From: CAIPFQ01 sp964641775
GTDB taxonomy: Bacteria; Chlamydiota; Chlamydiia; Chlamydiales; SM23-39
Direction: 5' to 3'
Length of the DNA stretch: 6,988 bases
Assembly (NCBI GenBank): GCA_964641775.1
Contig: CAZXLK010000079.1
Span: 1-6,988 of the forward strand
Part shown: positions 1 through 6,324 of the stretch, in pieces
How positions within the stretch are numbered: position 1 is the first letter of the stretch
How the letters are laid out: each line of letters starts with the position of its first letter
The notes under the pieces: generated by a model
What the model was told of the DNA's origin: nothing
Databases searched by the model: none
Seen by the model: only the letters and a program-made list of their open reading frames with translations
Translations under genes and position numbers: made by a program

Positions 1-30
1 CTGTTCAATTTTTTGGGATAGTAAGGCTGA

Positions 31-753
31 TTATGATTCTATTTTCATATTATGGGATACCGAATCGACGTCATCGAGATTTTCTAGCCATTCGATGAGG
101 GCGATGTTTTGGTCAGCTTGTTCGTCAGAGACTTTCATGAGATTTTTGGGCACGTAGGTTATTTCCGCTTCTTCGATTTTAATGTCTGCTTTTTCGATGG
201 CTTCTTTGACTTGGGAAAAGGAAGGGATGGGCGTTGTGATGACAAAGACTTCCTCTTCGGGCAGGAAATCTTCTGCGCCATTTTCACTTGCCAGGATAAA
301 GAGCTGATCTTCTCCTATCTGATCTTTTGAGATCCGAATGACACCCTTTCTTTCAAAGTTGTAAGAAACACCGCCGGGAGTAGCAATTGTACCGCCACAT
401 TTGTTGATCGCAATTTGAATTTCAGAGGCCATTCGGTTTTTGTTATCTGTCATCACGTCTATGATAAGCCCAACTCCCCCGAAGCCGTAAAGCTCATAGG
501 TCATCTCCATGTAATCTTGTGTGGTAGAAGAGGCTGCTTTCTTGATGTTTCTTTCAACGTTGTCATTCGGAATATTCGCATCTTTTGCTTTTTGAATGGC
601 GCCTCGCAGCCTGCTATTCGATTTAGGGTCGGATCCCCCCTGCTTGACAGCTGTTATGATCTCTTTCATAACGCGGGTAAAGATTTTCCCCTTCTTCTTA
701 TCGGCCCGCTCTTTGCGATGCTTGATATTTGCCCACTTGCTATGCCCTGCCAT
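31..753 (-). CDS. yebC: YebC/PmpR (DUF28, TACO1) family protein
   Basis: This 240-residue protein has the usual length of the YebC/TACO1 family. The N-terminus has the family signature AGHSKWANIKHRK (residues 2-14), followed by KGKIFTR (21-27) and an SRLRGAI stretch (47-53). A second block, YELYGFGGVG (86-95) with DNKNRMASE (103-111), matches the conserved core. The family was first described as transcriptional regulators (PmpR). Later work on YebC and mitochondrial TACO1 points to a ribosome-associated role in relieving stalls at proline-rich stretches. It is the last gene of the prfB operon: its ATG lies inside the 3' end of the SprT-like gene (14-nt overlap), so translation is probably coupled. 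The upstream Shine-Dalgarno is weak (AAGG about 10 nt from the ATG), consistent with that. The stop is TAA. No terminator is visible in the 30 bases beyond it. The family assignment is firm; the choice between DNA-binding and ribosomal role is from the literature, not from the sequence. Confidence 0.96.
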   Translation of the reverse strand: MAGHSKWANIKHRKERADKKKGKIFTRVMKEIITAVKQGGSDPKSNSRLRGAIQKAKDANIPNDNVERNIKKAASSTTQDYMEMTYELYGFGGVGLIIDVMTDNKNRMASEIQIAINKCGGTIATPGGVSYNFERKGVIRISKDQIGEDQLFILASENGAEDFLPEEEVFVITTPIPSFSQVKEAIEKADIKIEEAEITYVPKNLMKVSDEQADQNIALIEWLENLDDVDSVSHNMKIES

Positions 754-1426
754 TCTTTTTAAACCTTTTTTTTAAAAATTTAAGACTCTGTTTTTCCCAT
801 GCCTTGGCCTCCTCAAATTGAGGAAATTCTTTTTCTAAAAGATGAAACTCTTTGGTATGGCTATAAACAGCGCCATTTGCATCGATTCTAGGTGGACAAA
901 TGGCATGGCACATTTCATGAAACAAAATGAACTTCAAAAAGAATAGGGGAACTTCCCTGTCGTCCAAAATAGGGTTGATCCTGATTTGATTGCGCAGCCG
1001 ATCGTACGATCCAAATGTCACGCATTTAAATGATCCCGGCCTGCAAACAGTAGACCAGCCAATGGAAACGTCCAATTTCGGAAAATGTTTTTCTTTGAGA
1101 TCATCTCGAAGAGCTTCCAAATCATAGACTCTCCCCTTTGCATTGAGAGGATCCGGCTCAACTCTTTTTTTCGCAAAATACAAATTAGCCATTTGCCGCA
1201 AAATTTGACCGGCTCTCTTGTCCCCTTTCATCGCATAGCCTACAACTGCTTCTAAAACAGGACTTGGGGCTTTTGCAAAAAGTTTGTGCAACCGAAGATG
1301 GATTTTTCTCCTTTCTCTTCTGCAAGAAAAATAAGAGCTCCGATTTTCATGCCATGCCAAATTCAAAGGCACTGGAAAAAGCTGCATTAATTTTACTGAG
1401 GCAATTTCTTCAATATTATTATTCAT
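740..1426 (-). CDS. SprT-like zinc metalloprotease family protein
   Basis: This is a 228-residue protein with a HEMCH zinc-binding motif (H170, E171, H174), preceded by a hydrophobic helix (LFFLKFILF, 161-169). A downstream H190-TKEF segment sits where SprT-like proteins place the third zinc ligand (HGxxF type). The 'NQIRINPILDD' stretch (146-156) before the helix is also typical of the SprT-like fold, in which short strands precede the metal site. SprT-like domains occur in Spartan/SprT proteins; Spartan degrades DNA-protein crosslinks, while most bacterial members have no assigned substrate. The N-terminal ~110 residues are basic and match no domain I recognise. No signal peptide is visible, so a cytoplasmic location is likely. 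The first ATG is chosen because it forms a 4-nt ATGA overlap with the upstream GNAT gene; Met14 is a weaker alternative. The gene ends in TAG within yebC. I recall no gene at this place in Chlamydia, so it may be specific to the environmental lineages. Confidence 0.8.
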   Translation of the reverse strand: MNNNIEEIASVKLMQLFPVPLNLAWHENRSSYFSCRRERRKIHLRLHKLFAKAPSPVLEAVVGYAMKGDKRAGQILRQMANLYFAKKRVEPDPLNAKGRVYDLEALRDDLKEKHFPKLDVSIGWSTVCRPGSFKCVTFGSYDRLRNQIRINPILDDREVPLFFLKFILFHEMCHAICPPRIDANGAVYSHTKEFHLLEKEFPQFEEAKAWEKQSLKFLKKRFKKNGRA

Positions 1427-1908
1427 AAAGACTTCTGCATTAAAATCTTATTTAAATAGGATCCGTCATCCTCTTTGACAAAGTTTTTTTCCATCCCATA
1501 CGTTGTAAAGCCCATTCTTTCATAAAGCCGAATTGCCGGATTGCCCTCGTAGACTTCCAAGTGGACAAATTCCATGTTAAAGCGCTCTTTTGCCAAGACG
1601 AGAAGATCCTCTAAGAGTTTCGTACCAACCCCTTTTCCCCGTTTTGCCTCGTCGACAATGATGGCAAATAGGGATTGATGGGCCAGCTTTTTATAGGGCT
1701 GAAGATAAAGGGTTGCAATCCCGCAAGGAACACCATCCCAAAGAGCAGTCAAAACTGCATTGTACTTGGAATAGCTTAACCAAATTCTGGCGGCATCTTC
1801 AATTTCTCTTAAATTGGCAAGAGGAAACCATTTCAAAACACCCGGCTGAAGGAGCCAATCAATCAAACATTTCTGATCTCCCTCTTCTGCAAGTCGAATC
1901 GTGATCAT
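1423..1908 (-). CDS. GNAT-family N-acetyltransferase (copy 1)
   Basis: This 161-residue protein covers a single GNAT domain. The acetyl-CoA pyrophosphate loop (motif A) is R90-GKGVG-95, following a beta strand (LFAIIVDE, 80-87). Motif B is intact: LEVYEGNPAIRLYERMGF, with N123, Y129 and the closing GF at 133-134. GNAT enzymes move acetyl from acetyl-CoA to an amine; the RimI-like N-terminal arrangement would allow a protein or small-molecule substrate, but none can be named from the sequence. The start overlaps the stop of the upstream paralogue (ATGA), and the end overlaps the start of the SprT-like gene in the same way. It corresponds by position to the single GNAT gene (CT458, yhhY-type) that I recall between yebC and prfB in C. 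trachomatis. It shares with its neighbour an SK-aromatic motif, a G/A-x-PC turn and a TL-aromatic-L-x-PYKK block, so the two are paralogues. Confidence 0.9.
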   Translation of the reverse strand: MITIRLAEEGDQKCLIDWLLQPGVLKWFPLANLREIEDAARIWLSYSKYNAVLTALWDGVPCGIATLYLQPYKKLAHQSLFAIIVDEAKRGKGVGTKLLEDLLVLAKERFNMEFVHLEVYEGNPAIRLYERMGFTTYGMEKNFVKEDDGSYLNKILMQKSL

Positions 1909-2402
1909 TTAAAAAAATGCTCCATCAAAACCCGCGCCCTTACTTGGCCCTCCAAATGGACAAAATTTTCTTGCCGCGCAAACACCTCAAACTCCATTTT
2001 TTGCAAAAGGGGAAGTAGTGGGCCCGGATCAAAAACCTCTGCATGGATGCTTTCCAATCGAAATCTCGTTTTTGCAAGATGCATTAAATTTCTTACCATC
2101 GATGTCCCAATCCCCTTTCTTCGATGATTTGGATCCACCATGAGATAAAACGATGCATGATGGGAAACTTTTTTATAAGGCATTAAAAATAAAGTTCCGA
2201 CCGCACATGGCGCATTTCCCAAAACCCCGGTTAAGCTTGCTTTAAATTTGGAAAAACCAATCCAATTTTTCAAGGCCTCATCCTTTTCCTCCACTCCAAA
2301 TGGAAAATCATCGCAAGCTTTTTTTGGAGAAAACCACCCGATCATAGACTCTAAATCGCCCTCATCTGAATAGCGGATATCAAAATCAGCTGGCAATTTC
2401 AT
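1905..2402 (-). CDS. GNAT-family N-acetyltransferase (copy 2, diverged)
   Basis: This 165-residue GNAT-fold protein has a good acetyl-CoA loop, R94-RKGIGT-100, after a beta strand (SFYLMVDP, 84-91). It aligns along its whole length with the next gene downstream: both have WIGFSKF/WLSYSKY, a PC turn, TLFLMPYKK/TLYLQPYKK followed by H, and LAKxRF after motif A. The C-terminal part is unusual. Where the paralogue has the standard N-x-x-A-x-x-L-Y-x-x-x-G-F, this one reads GPLLPLLQKMEF (127-138), so the Asn, Tyr and Gly-Phe of motif B are missing. It may bind acetyl-CoA yet act on a different substrate, or have lost activity. The start overlaps the prfB stop (ATGA), and an AAGGA Shine-Dalgarno lies 7 nt upstream. 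The gene ends in TGA inside the next start. It is either a tandem duplicate or a copy lost from Chlamydiaceae. Confidence 0.87.
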   Translation of the reverse strand: MKLPADFDIRYSDEGDLESMIGWFSPKKACDDFPFGVEEKDEALKNWIGFSKFKASLTGVLGNAPCAVGTLFLMPYKKVSHHASFYLMVDPNHRRKGIGTSMVRNLMHLAKTRFRLESIHAEVFDPGPLLPLLQKMEFEVFARQENFVHLEGQVRARVLMEHFFK

Positions 2403-3491
2403 CCAAATTCCTTCAAAAATGCATTCACAAAAATCTCGAGTTCTCCATCCATAACCGCTTCAATATTTCCAACTTCCACCTTCGTCCTTGTATCTTTTAC
2501 AAGAGTATAGGGCTGAAACACATAATTTCGGATCTGGCTTCCCCATTCAATTTTCTTTTTTTCTCCGCCAAGATTCTTCATTTGCTCTTCTCGTTCCAAT
2601 ACTTGCTTTTCATAAAGTTTTGATTTGAGCATTTTCAGACAGGTTTCTCTATTTTGAATTTGACTTCTTTCGCTTTGGCATGAGACGACAATTCCCGATG
2701 GAATATGGGTCATCCTGACAGCAGAGTCGGTTTTATTGACGTGCTGGCCCCCTGCTCCTGATGCCCGAAAAGTATCGACTTTGATGTCTTCTTGGCGAAC
2801 ATCTACTTGAACATCTTCGATAATAGGCGTTACGTCTACAGAACAAAAACTGGTATGCCTTTTTGCGTTGGCATCAAAAGGAGAGATCCGAACAAGGCGG
2901 TGAACCCCTTTTTCCGATTTGCAATACCCATAACCAAATGGCCCGGCAAATCGAAAGGTGATGTTTTTAATCCCCGCAACATCACCGTCTAGCCGATCGA
3001 CAACTTCGACCGTCCACCCTTTTTTCTGGGCATAGCGCTGATACATTCTCGAAAGCATCGCCGCCCAATCGCAAGACTCGGTCCCACCGGCGCCGGCATT
3101 GATCTCAAGATAGCAGTCTTTATTGTCGAGCTCGCCGCCGAGCATCTTTCGTACTTCGAGATCTGATAGCCTCTTTTCGATCTCTTCCAAACTGTTAAAT
3201 AATTCTTGAACAAGATCGGAATCACCAATCGATTCGGCCTCAGGCAAAAGCTCCTTGACATCCTCAAACTTCCCCTTCAGCTCTCTATAGGGAATAGTCC
3301 AAAGTTTCAGGCTATTGCACTCATCAATAATCTTTTTTGCCCCATCAGCATCATCCCAAAACTCCGGGGCAGCCATTCTTTCTTCTAATCTGCGGACTTC
3401 TTCTTCTTTGACCGCTAGGTCAAAGATACCTCCACATGGCTTCTAATCTTTCGGATATCCCCGTCAATCTCTCTTGCATCTCAAATTGCAT
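2399..3491 (-). CDS. prfB: peptide chain release factor 2 (RF2), expressed by +1 programmed frameshift
   Basis: RF2 recognises UGA and UAA stop codons on the ribosome and triggers release of the finished chain. The true product joins two frames: 3491-3423 (23 codons from the ATG at 3491) and 3421-2399 (340 codons), skipping base 3422. The 363-residue total is close to the 365 of E. coli RF2. The stop-codon reading tripeptide SPF falls at residues 203-205 and the catalytic GGQ at 247-249, each within three of the E. coli positions. Residue 243, equivalent to E. coli Thr246, is Ala, the common form outside E. coli K-12. The GAGGTES block (full-length residues 133-139) is also a family signature. 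The start at 3491 has GGAG 7 nt upstream, and an in-frame stop further upstream excludes a longer form. The Met at 3376 sometimes taken as a start is residue 39. The gene leads the operon, and its own stop is TGA, overlapping the next ATG. Confidence 0.97.
3419..3434 (-). promoter_or_regulatory. prfB: +1 programmed ribosomal frameshift site of prfB
   Basis: Read on the minus strand, the site is TGG AGG TAT CTT TGA C. It contains every element of the known RF2 autoregulatory frameshift: a Shine-Dalgarno-like GGAGG (3433-3429), a 3-nt spacer (TAT), the slippery CUU codon (3425-3423), the in-frame UGA (3422-3420) and a following C (3419), which makes UGA a poor terminator. When RF2 is scarce the ribosome pauses at UGA, slips by one base and continues in the +1 frame with GAC. 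When RF2 is abundant it terminates after 23 residues. The E. coli site has AGG GGG TAT CTT TGA C, differing only upstream of TAT. Confidence 0.96.
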
Positions 3492-3674
3492 ACTAACGCT
3501 CCATAGAAAACCCCCATTGTACCCAAAAACTCATTATTTAGGATAGAGGCCTGTAGAGATTTTTTTTCTTTGCATTAAATGAACCCGTTCTTTAGGATTC
3601 TTCCATGATTTTTTGGATTTCTGTCCACGACTAAGTCCATTGAATGAAAATAATTAAGTTTAGGAGGTTTTCAT
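3492..3674. other. divergent intergenic region between prfB and the 118-aa gene
   Basis: This 183-bp region must hold promoters for both flanking genes. On the minus strand a TACAAT box (3516-3521) lies 25 nt before the prfB ATG, but no convincing -35 box is found 16-18 nt upstream of it. On the plus strand TTGCAT (3570-3575) and TAGGAT (3593-3598) are spaced by 17 nt and could serve the 118-aa gene, leaving a leader of about 70 nt. Neither is close to consensus. The run of T at 3560-3569 is an A-tract for the prfB side and might act as an UP-like element. I see no clear operator repeat, small RNA or hairpin. Confidence 0.35.
3516..3521 (-). promoter_or_regulatory. possible -10 box of the prfB operon
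   Basis: TACAAT on the minus strand matches the sigma-70/sigma-66 consensus TATAAT at five of six positions. It would place transcription start near 3509, just ahead of the GGAG ribosome site. The -35 region is not recognisable, so this is a guess supported by position alone. Confidence 0.25.
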
Positions 3675-4031
3675 ATGTCCGCAATATCACAACACGTAAC
3701 ATCCGCCGCATCATGGGTCGCACATCAAGCTGGAACTATCAGCAATTTCGCCCTAGCAGGAGTTGAGAAAGTAGGAAACGTTGCACTTGATGTGCTCAAG
3801 TTTCTTGGCACAGCCCTTGCAGCAGGTTTTAACGGCGTACAAGGCTTGGGAAAACAAGCATTGCAATTCGTAGCAGCCCATCCACAAGGAACATCGATCG
3901 GTCTCGGTCTCGCAGTTCTCGTAGGAAGCGCAGCTTTAGTTTGCAAGGCGCTCCATAATCGGCCAGCGCCTGTTGTTGGACAACAAGATGAAGCACAAGC
4001 TAATCAAGATCCAAACGCAGCAGCACTGTAA
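3675..4031 (+). CDS. small Ala/Gly-rich protein with a hydrophobic segment, function unknown
   Basis: I do not recognise this 118-residue protein. It starts at an ATG with a perfect AGGAGG (3662-3667) at 7-nt spacing, the strongest ribosome site in the window, so it is probably well expressed. The sequence has three parts. Residues 1-62 are mostly small and hydrophobic with scattered charges (helix-prone, possibly amphipathic from about 25 to 60). Residues 73-93 form a clear hydrophobic stretch of transmembrane length (GTSIGLGLAVLVGSAALVC core). Residues 94-118 are a hydrophilic, Gln/Asn/Asp/Pro-rich tail ending AAAL. There is no cleavable signal peptide. Its Ala/Gly composition and hydrophobic layout resemble small secreted or membrane-associated chlamydial proteins, including inclusion-membrane-type proteins, but the canonical bilobed hydrophobic domain is not clearly present. 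It is transcribed away from prfB and converges on the nucleotidyltransferase gene, only 13 nt away. Coding is supported by its start signal and a terminator directly after the stop. Confidence 0.75.
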   Translation: MSAISQHVTSAASWVAHQAGTISNFALAGVEKVGNVALDVLKFLGTALAAGFNGVQGLGKQALQFVAAHPQGTSIGLGLAVLVGSAALVCKALHNRPAPVVGQQDEAQANQDPNAAAL

Positions 4032-4037
4032 TTTTTT

Positions 4038-4076
4038 AGGGCGGTTATTCTTTAGCCGCCCTTACTCCCTTTTTTT
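4038..4076 (+). terminator. intrinsic terminator of the 118-aa gene
   Basis: A 7-bp perfect stem pairs AGGGCGG (4038-4044) with CCGCCCT (4056-4062) around an 11-nt loop, starting 7 nt after the TAA. A T-run (4070-4076) follows at a distance of about 7 nt, further than in a classical terminator. On the minus strand the stem is followed by A residues, so it is not a normal terminator for the converging gene, whose last codons it overlaps. Confidence 0.65.
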
Positions 4077-6114
4077 CATCCCAATGATACGTCCAAAAAG
4101 GGGCTTCGTTTCCTAATTTTTCTTCTTTGAAAACAATCTGTCCATTGCACTCTTCTGCCCTCATGCGGATCCCATCCGGAACATTGATCTGAAAACTCCC
4201 TTTGAAAGTGACATTTTCCGCTACAAATTCTGAAAATCCGCAAAGTCTCACTTCCATAGTCTCAAACCGCTGAAATTCATTTTTCCAAAACGGCCGGCTT
4301 TTCATCCAATCCACTCCCCGATTTTCCACTTTGACATTTTTTAAAATGCATCTACCCGTTTGGTTAGAATATTTGAGAATTACCCCTTCTACATGGCCTA
4401 AGATTTGTTCTGCTTTCACCAAAAGACTTCCCTCTATCTGTAGATTTTCTATTTGGACATCGGCAATGTCCAGCTGCATCTCCGACCCTAATCCAAGACT
4501 TCCCCCTGCAATTTTTTGAGCAATGAGATGGTAAAAAGGACCTAGAGCAGGATGATAGAGAAAAACCGTATCAGGCCCTTTTTCCAAATAGGCCTCAAGA
4601 GATCGAATGGGAGGCAAATGAAAAGCGCATGGACCTTTGAGAAGTTTTCTTGCCGATTGCAGCTGCACATAAAAACACTCTTCAGGAGTTTCCCGTAAAG
4701 AGCCTCCGGGAATGTAGGCTTTTTTCGCAGTTGCAATCGTTTTATGGCGATGATTGTATGTGACAAACGTTTTTGTAGGCTTTGTTTTCTCCACAAAAAC
4801 ATCAGCGATGTTTTGCATGGTCGACTCAAGTCTTGCCATCGCCCCTTGTCTTGCATTTTTGAGATTGATAAGAAGTCCGGGAAATGGACAAATGTTCACC
4901 GCCTTTTCAATCTCTTTCAAATCGGCAAATAAGATATTTGTATTCGATGAAAACTGCGAATAGGGAGCGCCCTCTTTGAGCGGCTTATCTTCAATGCCAA
5001 ATGTTTCAAAATCGCAGTATTCAATGTTGGTTAATGAAACATCGCCATTTTTTTTCTCAATGACAACATTGACCCCTTCTGCAGCTTGCAAAAGGCGAGA
5101 ACAGGAAGCAAATCCAAATGCGCCATTTGTTTTGATTCCAAATCCTAAAAATGCCAAAAGTCCATAATCGAGCCCGGCTATTGGATTATTGATTTGCCGA
5201 ATCAAGGCCTTTTTGCATGATCTTTTTTTTAGCCACTTAAATATCCCCATATCTCTTGCAAGCTTCCAGATTGCGCCATGGCCTCCCGGCTTGAGAAGAG
5301 GGGAAAATCTCCCTAAAAGATACCAATTTCCTTTTTGGTCGACTGCAGGAACAAGAGGCTGCTTAAATAACCGATACGACTCTTCATGTCTTCCAAACCA
5401 TTTCTTCTCTTTGCAAATTGCTATTACATGAGCATGGTTCTCTTTTTCATCAGATGTCATAATGGCAATCGGAGTGTCGATCTGAGTCCCAAAAAGCTTG
5501 TAATAGAGAAATTCTCTTGCTTGCAAATCCCGAATCAAATGCTCGAAAAGCGTTCTACCTGCAAATTGCAACTTTGCTGCAGGGAGCTCTCCCCCCGTTT
5601 CAACATCTACCAGATGCAGTCTGTCAGCGGCCCCTGCAAGAGGATACATCTCTGCCAATTCGGGCATTTTTTTCAGTCCCACGTAAATGGCCTCTCTTAC
5701 TGCATCGGATTCTTCAGAAATATCGATAAAATCAGGGGCATGAAATGCCGCAATATCTGATCTGGTCTCTTTTGTTGTCTTTGTCAAAAATTGAAGGATT
5801 TTCGTTTGATACCCGATAATCCCCCCAATTTCTTTATAAAAAGAATCCACTGCCATTACTTTATGCAAAAGTTCAAGAAGCGGCTTTTTTTCAATTGGGC
5901 CGGATCCTAAAAGCCGATCCATTTGACCAATTGCAATCAATTCACCCGCTGCAATTTGCGTCTCAATCGGCATTTCAGATAAAAAGCGGGAAAGTCGAGG
6001 ATTTTTTTGCAAATAGCTTTGAACAGACTCTACCTGATTCAAAAGAGTCAGCTTGTCTTTGGGTGACGCTCTTTTTTTCAGCTCATCGTTTAACTGTTCT
6101 AAAGGCTGTTGCAT
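4045..6114 (-). CDS. UDPGP-family nucleotidyltransferase resembling plant plastid UGP3
   Basis: This 689-residue protein is predicted to form a UDP-sugar from UTP and a sugar 1-phosphate. The nucleotide-binding loop is YPLAGAADRLHLVD (157-170), followed by LPAAKLQFAGRTLFE (177-191) and RDLQAREF (195-202). Next come LVPAV (254-258), KPGGHGAIWKLA (275-286), a GFASC block (334-338), NTNILFADL (391-399) and RLESTMQNIAD (428-438). The C-terminus (about 545-660) has short repeating strands, as in the left-handed beta-helix of this superfamily. From memory, these blocks follow Arabidopsis UGP3 (At3g56040) in order, including ADRL, RDLQARE, GGHG-x-IWKLA, TMQNIAD, HPALGP (521-526) and NRGVDW (598-603). 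UGP3 makes UDP-glucose for plastid sulfolipid. The usual GG of the nucleotide loop is AG here. The N-terminal 130 residues are helical with no recognised domain. The ATG has only a weak AAGAG upstream. Product sugar and pathway are inferred; no sulfolipid gene lies in the window. Confidence 0.88.
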   Translation of the reverse strand: MQQPLEQLNDELKKRASPKDKLTLLNQVESVQSYLQKNPRLSRFLSEMPIETQIAAGELIAIGQMDRLLGSGPIEKKPLLELLHKVMAVDSFYKEIGGIIGYQTKILQFLTKTTKETRSDIAAFHAPDFIDISEESDAVREAIYVGLKKMPELAEMYPLAGAADRLHLVDVETGGELPAAKLQFAGRTLFEHLIRDLQAREFLYYKLFGTQIDTPIAIMTSDEKENHAHVIAICKEKKWFGRHEESYRLFKQPLVPAVDQKGNWYLLGRFSPLLKPGGHGAIWKLARDMGIFKWLKKRSCKKALIRQINNPIAGLDYGLLAFLGFGIKTNGAFGFASCSRLLQAAEGVNVVIEKKNGDVSLTNIEYCDFETFGIEDKPLKEGAPYSQFSSNTNILFADLKEIEKAVNICPFPGLLINLKNARQGAMARLESTMQNIADVFVEKTKPTKTFVTYNHRHKTIATAKKAYIPGGSLRETPEECFYVQLQSARKLLKGPCAFHLPPIRSLEAYLEKGPDTVFLYHPALGPFYHLIAQKIAGGSLGLGSEMQLDIADVQIENLQIEGSLLVKAEQILGHVEGVILKYSNQTGRCILKNVKVENRGVDWMKSRPFWKNEFQRFETMEVRLCGFSEFVAENVTFKGSFQINVPDGIRMRAEECNGQIVFKEEKLGNEAPFWTYHWDEKKGVRAAKE

Positions 6115-6324
6115 ATGCTCTTAAAAAATTTGCCACGTAGACCTAAAAATAACAAGAAGACAGATAGATTTAAGAATTTTAAAGACTTAAGAGCCACTGC
6201 TAAAGTGCACATCATTTCTTTATTCGAAATTTTTTGCGATTTTTTTTGACTATTAACCCTCAAGAACGATAAAAGGTTAGTTTATGTATACCTAAATCCG
6301 AGCCTTTTTAAAGGAGAGCAAAAC
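6115..6324. other. divergent intergenic region between the UGP3-like gene and the SWIB gene
   Basis: This 210-bp AT-rich region separates two divergent genes. It holds a plausible SWIB promoter (see separate entry). No good promoter for the UGP3-like gene stands out. I find no tRNA and no strong operator repeat. A weak CCTT/AAGG pairing at 6303-6313 would cover part of the SWIB ribosome site, but its 4-bp stem is too short to argue for regulation. Confidence 0.4.
6246..6273 (+). promoter_or_regulatory. candidate promoter of the SWIB gene
   Basis: TTGACT (6246-6251) matches the -35 consensus at five of six bases. GATAAA (6268-6273) matches the -10 consensus at four of six with a 16-nt spacer. 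A T-rich run precedes the -35. The start of transcription would be near 6280, giving a leader of about 45 nt with AAGGAG (6311-6316) 8 nt before the ATG. A second AT-rich box around 6281-6288 is an alternative -10. Confidence 0.4.

Noticed and set aside
415..762. 115-aa plus-strand open frame opposite yebC
   Set aside because: It lies entirely antisense to the well-conserved yebC, has no ribosome site worth noting and shows no recognisable domain.
2399..3376. RF2 read as a 325-aa protein starting at the ATG at 3376
   Set aside because: The upstream 23-codon frame, the frameshift signal and the continuous family-like sequence between 3421 and 3376 show that the real start is at 3491.
3675..4031. 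Calling the 118-aa protein an inclusion membrane (Inc) protein
   Set aside because: Only one clear hydrophobic segment is present; the typical bilobed hydrophobic domain of Inc proteins is not evident, so the class is left open.
4038..4062. The hairpin as a bidirectional terminator for both converging genes
   Set aside because: On the minus strand the stem is followed by A residues, not T, so it does not meet the pattern for the UGP3-like gene.
4542..4856. 104-aa minus-strand frame inside the UGP3-like gene
   Set aside because: It is an alternative frame within a conserved coding region; the composition looks random and there is no supporting start signal.
5386..5760. 124-aa plus-strand frame opposite the UGP3-like gene
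   Set aside because: It is antisense to conserved nucleotidyltransferase motifs (GGHG and surrounding blocks) and has no recognisable domain.
6303..6313. Small hairpin masking the SWIB ribosome site
   Set aside because: Only 4 bp of A/T-rich stem with a 4-nt loop can form; this is too weak to propose control.
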